The position numbers were made by a program, and so were the translations under genes. A stretch of DNA of 33,795 nucleotides. Origin: JAUZQZ01 sp964624255 (lineage in GTDB: Bacteria; Pseudomonadota; Zetaproteobacteria; Mariprofundales; Mariprofundaceae). The notes below the pieces were generated by a model. That model was not told where the DNA came from. It ran no database searches and saw nothing but the letters and a program-made list of their open reading frames with translations. Where the stretch lies: contig CAZUWV010000011.1 of NCBI GenBank assembly GCA_964624255.1, positions 1 to 33,795 on the forward strand, given 5' to 3'. Shown piece after piece: positions 16,447 to 22,489 of this stretch. Each line of letters starts with the position of its first letter. Positions within the stretch are counted from its first letter, which is position 1.

Positions 16447-17647
16447 GTGTTACTCCCAACGTATAAGCAATCATCTGACAATCGCTGCAACTCATGCGCT
16501 GCACACATTGCCGCCAGCGCGTTTCCGATGCATGCGGTAGTGGCCGTTTATCCAGCTCGCTCAGCATATCCGGGAGCGATTGCTCGCGGATATTACCAAG
16601 CAGCGTGTTGCGGGAAAAGATGCACGGGTATACACCGCCATCGGACGCCACACACAGCTTCCCCCTGCGTACGTTTCGGTCGTCATGATCCACATGGTGG
16701 TTATCTTCCGGGGAATGATGTGTCCGGTCTTCTGTATAAGGAACATCCGGCTGATAGTCCATGAACGTGCCTCGGCCCGTTCCTCGCACGCTATCGAAGC
16801 CGAGCAGATGGCGCGGCAGACCGAGCTCTGCATGCAGGAAATCTGCTGTTTGTCGCTCATGGCCACGGTTTTCCGGCATGAGAATGACTCCGGCGCGTAG
16901 TTTCAGGCCTGCCGCTATGACGCGGCGCATGGCGGCCAGCGTGCGACGGTGGCTACCGGGTACGCGGGTGATATGGTCATGCGTAACGGCATCATAGGAA
17001 TATACGGAAAAGGCAAATCGGGGTTCGTAGGTTGCAAGCCGTGTCAGCAGGGCATCTGTCAGCAGCAATCCATTGGTATAAATTTCAACATCGTTATAAC
17101 CCGTTTCGCGGGCGCAGGCTACGGCCGATGCCAATTCAGGGTAAATGAGCGGGTCACCGCCTGTGAACTGAACTGCCGGCGAGCCAAGGTTCCTGGCTTC
17201 GCCCAGTACGCGTCGAACGTCCGCCAGGGCGAGTATTTCCTGGCGTTCCGGTTCGGATTTTGCATAACAGTGCAAGCAGCGTTCATTACAGCGGGCAGTC
17301 AATTCGATAAACAGGATACCAAGTCCCTGTCCGAGAAGCAGACGAGAAGGGCGGGGGGGCGATATGCGCGCGCGCGCGAGGCCGCGCAGCCACGGGTGGG
17401 CGAGGGCGAGATGGTCAAGCAGCGCCCGTTGCGGGGGGCCATCATGCAACTCAGTGCGCATCATCAGGGCATTAGCGAAATCTCCGGAGAACCACGCAGA
17501 CATACCATTGCCGGTATGTTCGCAGCGCAATCCTTCCGGGAAAACCGTGAGTACCAGCGCCTCTCCATCGGGGAAAAACAACAGCCTGTGACGGAGGGGC
17601 GCATCAAGCGAAGCCCCAAAAACGGGGTCCAGGTTTGCTTCCGTCAT
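16439..17647 (-). CDS. Radical SAM/SPASM peptide-modifying enzyme
   Basis: 402 residues. Residues 1-110 are an N-terminal region unlike the core. The SAM-cluster motif CNERCLHC is at 120-127 (C-x3-C-x2-C), followed by FTGGDP (161-166) in the GGEP position. A SPASM-type C-terminus has Cys at 332, 342, 381, 387 and 390, expected to hold an auxiliary Fe-S cluster. Between TIM barrel and SPASM sits a His/Asp-rich insert (about 305-325, with HHSPEDNHHVDHDD). Family members make thioether, C-C or related crosslinks in ribosomal peptides. It lies 29 bases after the candidate precursor gene. The ATG at 17647 has only a distant purine-rich stretch upstream, so translation may depend on the upstream gene. 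Confidence 0.9.
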   Translation of the reverse strand: MTEANLDPVFGASLDAPLRHRLLFFPDGEALVLTVFPEGLRCEHTGNGMSAWFSGDFANALMMRTELHDGPPQRALLDHLALAHPWLRGLARARISPPRPSRLLLGQGLGILFIELTARCNERCLHCYAKSEPERQEILALADVRRVLGEARNLGSPAVQFTGGDPLIYPELASAVACARETGYNDVEIYTNGLLLTDALLTRLATYEPRFAFSVYSYDAVTHDHITRVPGSHRRTLAAMRRVIAAGLKLRAGVILMPENRGHERQTADFLHAELGLPRHLLGFDSVRGTGRGTFMDYQPDVPYTEDRTHHSPEDNHHVDHDDRNVRRGKLCVASDGGVYPCIFSRNTLLGNIREQSLPDMLSELDKRPLPHASETRWRQCVQRMSCSDCQMIAYTLGVTHE

Positions 17648-17676
17648 TGCGGCGTTTACTATCCGTACTTTACTTC

Positions 17677-17976
17677 CTATGAGTCTCTCGTTTTCCTTTT
17701 ATTTCCCTCTCTTTTGTGTCTCCTACAATCTCTAGACTCAGAATTCTCCCGGCACGGGCTGCATGCCTTGGGGCCGCAAGATGCGCTGGAGTGGTGGCGG
17801 TGGTCCCCGGAGCCGTCCGATGAGCCATCAGCAGAAGCGACACCTCTACCAAGGATCATCATACCCATGATAGCCGGCGGCACATAAGCCCCCAGTTTGA
17901 GCAATCTGCGGCGCACCAGCATGCCATCACTAATCGGTTTGCGCTGTTGATTGTCGCGCGGTTCAGTATCCGCCAT
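17677..17976 (-). CDS. Candidate precursor: Tat-signal Cys/His-rich peptide
   Basis: 99 residues. The ATG at 17976 has a textbook ribosome site, GGAGGTG four bases upstream, so I reject the open-frame extension to 18240. Residues 21-27 are VRRRLLK, fitting the twin-arginine S/T-R-R-x-F-L-K pattern. A hydrophobic stretch with YVPPAIMGMMIL (31-42) and an ASA-D cleavage site (47-50) follow. The predicted mature part (50-99) has four Cys (67, 72, 75, 84), a DHRHH cluster (58-62), an SCGPKACSPC core and a Lys/Arg-rich tail. Its place first in the cassette, directly before the radical SAM gene, makes it the likely substrate, but that is inference. No named family is recognised. It could instead be a small Tat-exported protein matured by this set. 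Confidence 0.75.
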   Translation of the reverse strand: MADTEPRDNQQRKPISDGMLVRRRLLKLGAYVPPAIMGMMILGRGVASADGSSDGSGDHRHHSSASCGPKACSPCRENSESRDCRRHKREGNKRKTRDS

Positions 17977-18022
17977 ATCGCACCTCCAATCCATTTTTCT
18001 GAGCCTGTGGAGCGCAGTTTCC

Positions 18023-19213
18023 ATGAAAGAATATAAAACTTCCATAGCCTTTCGCAAGACAACCCAACGTGTGAGTATAGACGCTGAAATGCAAACTTCC
18101 AAGATGAACGCCATGCGAGCCCGTGCGGTATGTTGCCGCATCCTGTCCGGTGGAAAAGCGGAACTGCAGGTAACCGGGGAATTCTGGCGCGTGGCTTGGG
18201 CGGAGGGGGTGGGTGCCTGTGTCTGGTACAGGCAAGGCATGAATCGCGATGCGTTTGGGCAAAGCGTATTTCAGACCTGTATTGAACAACCACTACGAGC
18301 CCAGGCGACCCATGCGCTGACGCTCAGACAAATAAATGCCGCCATACTGAAGTGTATGCGGGAATCCAGTATTGACTGCATGACCCTGCGGGGGCAAGGG
18401 ATAGCAGAGGCGTTGTATCATCCATCCACATCGCGGCCTCAGATGGATATTGACCTACTGGTTAATGAGCTTGATATTCAAGCCGCAATACGGATCGTGA
18501 CCCAATCCGGATTTGAGTTGGCGAAACATCATTCGTTACTATTTTTTCGGGGGGGTGTGCTACTGGATTTACATACCGACCCTCTGGATATGGAACGTAT
18601 TCGTGCGCGGAAATATCTGACGCCAATGCAGACGCAGGATTTCTTTTCGCATGCGGAACGAAGCCAGCTGGCAGGTGCGTCTGCTTTGCTTCCTCTCCCC
18701 CGCGTCAATTTACCCTATCTTTGTTTCCATGCCATGAAACATTCCTTCGAGCGCTTAGTCTGGCTATGGGATATTGCATTACTCTCAAACAATATACAGG
18801 AAGAGGACCAATGGTGTGCGGTATTGGACGGCATCCGGGAATATCGCCTGGAACGCCCGTGTTTTTATGCTTTATCCTATGTTCGCACACATTTGAATGC
18901 ATTTGTTCCGCAGGATATGCTGGAGGCGATTCGACCTCGTATGGACCTGCGCGAGCGCAACATGTATACCCGTTTTATGGGCCATGAAGTGATTCCCTTC
19001 CTGGCTGAGCGTTTGTTTTCCCGCATGATGCCGGATTTCAGGCGCCGCGTGCTCTTCTGGAAGGAAACGATTGTCCCGCGCGAACAGGTGCGTGCCCAGA
19101 TTGTCGGGGAAGGGTGTCTCCATTGTGGATTTATACGCAAACGTTTGAGGCAGCTGACGAAAGCACTGTGGATGCTGGTAAAAGAGACATGGACGATATT
19201 GCGTTTGCATTGA
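18023..19213 (+). CDS. Nucleotidyltransferase-like protein (PF14907-type)
   Basis: Up to 396 residues. The block CMTLRGQGIAEALYHPSTSRPQMDIDLLV (about 119-147) carries the L-(K/R)-G...Y...R...D-x-D-L signature of the uncharacterised NTP_transf_5-type nucleotidyltransferases. The preceding FWRVAWAEGVGACVWYRQG matches the usual helical segment. Such genes recur beside HprK-like and PqqD-like genes, so although transcribed divergently it probably belongs to the cassette. Here the Lys usual before Gly is Arg. The start is unsettled: ATG 18023 has GGAG ten bases upstream but overlaps the opposing promoter, while ATGs at 18089 and 18104 avoid it but lack ribosome sites. The C-terminus is basic and ends about 210 bases before the SRP RNA. 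Confidence 0.7.
   Translation: MKEYKTSIAFRKTTQRVSIDAEMQTSKMNAMRARAVCCRILSGGKAELQVTGEFWRVAWAEGVGACVWYRQGMNRDAFGQSVFQTCIEQPLRAQATHALTLRQINAAILKCMRESSIDCMTLRGQGIAEALYHPSTSRPQMDIDLLVNELDIQAAIRIVTQSGFELAKHHSLLFFRGGVLLDLHTDPLDMERIRARKYLTPMQTQDFFSHAERSQLAGASALLPLPRVNLPYLCFHAMKHSFERLVWLWDIALLSNNIQEEDQWCAVLDGIREYRLERPCFYALSYVRTHLNAFVPQDMLEAIRPRMDLRERNMYTRFMGHEVIPFLAERLFSRMMPDFRRRVLFWKETIVPREQVRAQIVGEGCLHCGFIRKRLRQLTKALWMLVKETWTILRLH
18030..18057 (-). promoter_or_regulatory. Putative sigma-70 promoter of the peptide/rSAM cassette
   Basis: On the minus strand TTGCGA (18052-18057) and TATATT (18030-18035) are separated by 16 bases; the -10 box matches 5 of 6 and the -35 box 4 of 6. The predicted leader of about 45 bases ends in the GGAGGTG ribosome site at about 17981-17987. 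The promoter lies inside the longest frame of the divergent nucleotidyltransferase gene. Confidence 0.5.
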
Positions 19214-19317
19214 GCGTATTTTAGGGCTAAGTTTTCGAGATCGTACATGTGATGGGAAGCATAGATCCGCTTTTTCCGTGTCCCGTATCTATTTTCTCAA
19301 TCGGGTTTGATGTGACA

Positions 19318-19342
19318 GTCATTCCTGTGAAAACAGGCGTTG
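19318..19342. repeat. Short palindromic intergenic repeat (VIPxKxGI class)
   Basis: GTCATTCCTGTGAAAACAGG and following bases read VIPVKTG in one frame and form a small hairpin, CCTGT (19324-19328)/ACAGG (19333-19337). This resembles the widespread proteobacterial intergenic repeat whose translation is VIPAKAGI. It lies between the nucleotidyltransferase gene and the SRP RNA. Only one copy was found here. Confidence 0.4.
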
Positions 19343-19397
19343 ATGTCGGACCTATGGATATGGCAGGATCCGCGATTGAAAGTAGAAAGACAGTTCT

Positions 19398-19416
19398 CCA
19401 TCTGGCAGGCAGATGG
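19398..19416. other. Perfect 7-bp hairpin just upstream of the SRP RNA
   Basis: CCATCTG (19398-19404) and CAGATGG (19410-19416) flank a GCAGG loop, seven bases before the predicted SRP RNA 5' end. It could be a processing signal, part of a longer primary transcript, or an operator. The sequence does not decide. Confidence 0.4.
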
Positions 19417-19422
19417 AACCCC

Positions 19423-19537
19423 GTGCCGCCCGGGCCTGGCCCCGCACGGCGAAGCCTCGTGAACCCCGTCAGGCCCGGAAGGGAGCAGCGGCAGCGGCAG
19501 CTTCGCGCGTTGCGGATTCGTCCGGTCCGGGTGGCCG
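19423..19537 (+). ncRNA. ffs: Signal recognition particle 4.5S-type RNA
   Basis: The conserved domain IV core is present: GTCAGGCCCGGAAGGGAGCA, near 19468-19487, with the GGAA tetraloop and AGCAG asymmetric loop. Extending outward the strands pair as expected for one long hairpin: GCGAAGC with GCTTCGC, CCGCA with TTGCGG, and the terminal GCCGCCCGGGCCTGG with CCGGTCCGGGTGGC. Ends are estimated from this pairing, giving about 115 nt. It binds Ffh to target nascent membrane proteins. The position directly before dnaX is a usual one in gammaproteobacteria. Confidence 0.92.
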
Positions 19538-19601
19538 CTAATCTCCGAAACATTATTTCAAATGATTGTCGAGGCCGCTATTCATCCGTACAGTGGTGCG
19601 T

Positions 19602-21326
19602 ATGAATCATTCGGGATATAAAGTCCTCGCCCGCCGCTGGCGACCGCGGCGATTCGCTGATCTTGTCGGTCAGGATGTGGTGGTGCGAACACTGCAAAAT
19701 GCATTAAAGAATAATAAAATGGCGCATGCTTATTTGCTGACTGGCATCCGCGGAACAGGCAAGACCACGATTTCCCGGCTGCTGGCCATGGTGGTTAACT
19801 GCGACTGTCCTGAACATAACGAACCTTGTGGTACGTGCGGTGCCTGCGTATCCATCGGTCATGGTAACAACCTGGATGTACAGGAAATGGATGCAGCCAG
19901 CCATACCGGCGTAGACGATATTCGCGAAATTCTCGATTCGGTGCGCTACCCGCCTTCCACGCTTGAATATAAGGTGTACATCATTGATGAAGCGCACATG
20001 CTGTCCAAGAGCGCCTTCAATGCATTGCTCAAAACCCTGGAAGAACCACCGGAGCGGGTGCTGTTCATTCTGGCCACGACCGAGGTTGAGAAACTGCCGG
20101 TTACCGTACGCTCGCGCTGCCAGCGTTTCGACCTGCGACGTTTAGGTGCAGATGAGATCAGTCGTTATCTAGCGCACGTTCTGACGGAGGAGAAGGTTGC
20201 CTACGAATCAGATTCTCTACATGAAATTGCACGCGCCGCAGACGGGAGTGTGCGCGATGCCTTAAGCCTTACCGAGCGGGTATTGGCCTATGCCGGAGAG
20301 CAGCTCACCATGATCGATGTGCGCAAGGCGCTGGGGCTGGTGGGGCCTGAAATTATACGCCAGCTGTCCGATGCGATTTTTCACGGTCAATATAAAATCG
20401 CGGTGGATGCCATGCGCCAGGCCGCGAGTGGCGGACACGCGCCGCGCGCCATGCTGGTGGCGTTGGGAGAAACGTGGCACGAACTGGCATGCCTGATGGT
20501 GGATGAAATGTTGCTGGAGACTGAGCCGGGAGAGGTGCAGCGGCGGTGGTTGAAGGGTTGGGCAGATTGTTGGGATGCGCAGGGTCTGGACTTGCGCTAT
20601 CAGGTTTTACTGCATGGGTTGCGCGATTTGGCGCTGCTGGATGAGCGCCGGGGGGCGGAAATGCTGGTCCTGCGTCTCGCCGGATTATATGCTTTGAACC
20701 CGCCACGAAAAACACCGGAAAGGGAATCGAATACAATGGATCCGTCGGGAACCGGCGAAGTCATGGAGAAGAAGGTGGGTGAAAGCCGGGGTGCAATAGA
20801 ATCGCCCGGGGATGGATCCGCAGAGGTACATGTCGCCGCGAGCACATCGCTATTCTCTCCTTCCGGGGGCCACCTTAAGCAGGATAGTGGGCCGGAAGTG
20901 AGTTTGCTTGCCAGCCCGCAGTGCGGTGAGGGGCCGGGTCGACACTGTACCAGTTGGGAAGAAGCGGTCGCTGCCTACGGGCAGGTACGCGCCGGAATAT
21001 CGGCTATGCTGGAGCATGTGTTGTGCCTGGATTTTGCCGAAAAGGTCCGTCTGGCTCTGAGTAAGCATCAGGAGAAGGCTATCGTCACGGTGGAACGTAT
21101 AGCGTTTTCCGAGTGGCTGGGGCGAGAAGTGCATTGGGAACCGCGTTGCGAGCATGAAGGCGAAACGTTGTCGCAAGTACGTATCCGCGAGGCCGAGGCA
21201 AGTCAGAAGAAATTGGAACAGGCGGCTCGTGAAGATACTCACGTTCAGGCGCTTATGCGTGAGTTCGGAGCAAAACTCGAACATGTACACGCGCCGGGAG
21301 CAGCGATATTGGAGGAACAACCATGA
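19602..21326 (+). CDS. dnaX: DNA polymerase III tau/gamma subunit
   Basis: Clamp-loader AAA+ ATPase subunit of the replicase. 574 residues from the ATG at 19602, where MNHSGYKVLARRWRPRRFADLVGQ is the typical N-terminus; the frame is open to 19566 but the added residues are not family-like. Walker A GIRGTGKTT (48-56), a four-Cys zinc module (CDCPEHNEPCGTCGAC, about 68-82), DEAHMLS near 129 and TTEVEKLP are present. The Ser/Gly/Glu-rich stretch at about 370-450 is the linker to the tau-specific domain. I see no A-AAA-AAG slippery site like that of E. coli. Its stop overlaps the ybaB start (ATGA). Confidence 0.96.
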   Translation: MNHSGYKVLARRWRPRRFADLVGQDVVVRTLQNALKNNKMAHAYLLTGIRGTGKTTISRLLAMVVNCDCPEHNEPCGTCGACVSIGHGNNLDVQEMDAASHTGVDDIREILDSVRYPPSTLEYKVYIIDEAHMLSKSAFNALLKTLEEPPERVLFILATTEVEKLPVTVRSRCQRFDLRRLGADEISRYLAHVLTEEKVAYESDSLHEIARAADGSVRDALSLTERVLAYAGEQLTMIDVRKALGLVGPEIIRQLSDAIFHGQYKIAVDAMRQAASGGHAPRAMLVALGETWHELACLMVDEMLLETEPGEVQRRWLKGWADCWDAQGLDLRYQVLLHGLRDLALLDERRGAEMLVLRLAGLYALNPPRKTPERESNTMDPSGTGEVMEKKVGESRGAIESPGDGSAEVHVAASTSLFSPSGGHLKQDSGPEVSLLASPQCGEGPGRHCTSWEEAVAAYGQVRAGISAMLEHVLCLDFAEKVRLALSKHQEKAIVTVERIAFSEWLGREVHWEPRCEHEGETLSQVRIREAEASQKKLEQAAREDTHVQALMREFGAKLEHVHAPGAAILEEQP

Positions 21327-21637
21327 ATATTGGAAAAATGATGCAGCAAGCCCGCAAAATGCAGGAAAATATGCAGAAAATGCAGGAAGAGATGGCCAGC
21401 GTGGAAGTGCATGGCGAGGCCGGAGGCGGTATGGTGAAGGTAGCGATGGGTGGTGATCGCGTGGTACGTAAAATAGACATTGAGCCGTCTTTGTGGAACG
21501 AGCAGGACAAGGACTTGCTGGAAGACCTGGTGGTTGCCGCCATGAATTCTGCGCTACAGTCGGTTGACCATGTGATGCAGGAAAAGCAGAAAGCCATGCT
21601 TGGTGGTTTGCCGTTGCCTCCAGGATTCTCCCTGTGA
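21323..21637 (+). CDS. ybaB: YbaB/EbfC nucleoid-associated protein
   Basis: 104 residues, a small DNA-binding dimer. The N-terminal Met/Gln/Lys-rich helix (MMQQARKMQENMQKMQEEMA), the strand region VEVHGEAGGGMVKVAMGG and the ending LGGLPLPPGF are all family hallmarks. The ATG overlaps the dnaX stop, so the two are translationally coupled. It sits in the conserved dnaX-ybaB-recR order. Confidence 0.96.
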   Translation: MNIGKMMQQARKMQENMQKMQEEMASVEVHGEAGGGMVKVAMGGDRVVRKIDIEPSLWNEQDKDLLEDLVVAAMNSALQSVDHVMQEKQKAMLGGLPLPPGFSL

Positions 21638-21668
21638 GCCGTGACCCCTGCGAGAGGATTGTTTTTGC

Positions 21669-22292
21669 ATGAATGGATCTATATTTCCCGGTATGCCCGC
21701 AGCGTTGGCACGGGTAGTGGAAACGCTCTCTGGTTTACCTGGGATTGGACCCAAGACGGCGCTGCGGCTCAGTCTGAGCATACTACGCAAACCTGTGGTG
21801 GAGGTAGAGCAAATGGCAGCCGCGCTATCGGATTTGCATCAAGCTATTTCTTTCTGTGATCGTTGTGGTTGCTTCGCCGAGCGGGGGTATTGCACGATAT
21901 GCGATAATATGCGCCGCAGTAGCGGCGTGGTGTGCATCGTAGAGCAGCCCGTGGATGTGTTGATGTTGGAACGAGGGCAGGGATTTTCGGGGTATTACCA
22001 TGTGTTGCATGGCCGCTTAAGCCCTGTAGATGGTATGGGTGCCGCGCAGTTGAATTTATCCTCCCTGGATCAGCGCGTGGTGGGCGGTGCCATCAAGGAA
22101 TTGATTCTGGCTACCAGCGCTACGGTGGATGGCGAGGCGACGGCACATTTTATAGCGCACAGGTATCATGACAGTGAGATCAGGGTTTCGCGCATCGCCC
22201 GTGGGGTGCCCGAAGGCGGAGAATTGGAATATATCGATGAATATACGCTGGCCCGGGCGATGGATCAGCGAGTGGCGTGGCCACATTTATAG
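21669..22292 (+). CDS. recR: Recombination mediator RecR
   Basis: 207 residues, slightly longer than the usual ~200. It works with RecF and RecO to load RecA at gapped DNA. In order: helix-hairpin-helix LSGLPGIGPKTALRLSL (about 20-36), a C4 zinc finger (CDRCGCFAERGYCTIC, about 63-78) and a Toprim domain beginning VVCIVEQPVDVLMLER, ending with the Walker-like RGVPEGGELEYIDEYTL. The ATG at 21669 has GAGAGG upstream at a long spacing. It ends 36 bases before the 161-bp inverted-repeat element and converges on clpA. Confidence 0.96.
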   Translation: MNGSIFPGMPAALARVVETLSGLPGIGPKTALRLSLSILRKPVVEVEQMAAALSDLHQAISFCDRCGCFAERGYCTICDNMRRSSGVVCIVEQPVDVLMLERGQGFSGYYHVLHGRLSPVDGMGAAQLNLSSLDQRVVGGAIKELILATSATVDGEATAHFIAHRYHDSEIRVSRIARGVPEGGELEYIDEYTLARAMDQRVAWPHL

Positions 22293-22328
22293 GAGCCACT
22301 TGCAGCAACTTGTGAATGATACAGCTTA

Positions 22329-22489
22329 GAGCCTCTTGCAAAACTCGTGAGCGGCGATCGGCTTCCCCGTTTTGGCCCGTTTTCATGCTGAAATTTCGCT
22401 CCATGGAGCCACCATGCACCTCATTCCATCCCGAAAATGGACTCAAAGTGGGATTGCCGCTCATCCACCCAGAGTTTTGCAAGAGGCTC
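22329..22489. mobile_element. Complete 161-bp TIR element (MITE-like)
   Basis: Perfect 18-bp terminal inverted repeats, GAGCCTCTTGCAAAACTC (22329-22346) and its complement (22472-22489), with a weaker inner continuation (TGAGCGGC). No transposase is encoded. Flanks are CTTA and ATAC, so a TA duplication is possible but not clear. The element's last two bases supply part of the clpA stop codon (22488-22490). Related copies are at 1-55 and 11752-11889, with end fragments at 29708-29731 and 33703-33730. Confidence 0.85.

Noticed and set aside
16431..16450. Fourth copy of the ATGAAnAATGnAGGCTAG repeat at the PqqD-like start
   Set aside because: ATGAATAATGCAGG matches, but the following bases diverge (GGTTAG) and it encodes the N-terminus MNNAGV; more likely chance.
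17951..18022. Longest open frame of the nucleotidyltransferase, starting at 17951
   Set aside because: It would overlap the first codons of the divergent peptide gene, whose start is fixed by a strong GGAGGTG site.
17977..18240. 88-residue N-terminal extension of the peptide ORF
   Set aside because: The extension has no ribosome site, overlaps the divergent gene, and would put a long charged region before the Tat signal.
20680..20960. Programmed frameshift in dnaX producing gamma
   Set aside because: I looked for an A-AAA-AAG type slippery run with a following stem near the linker and found none.
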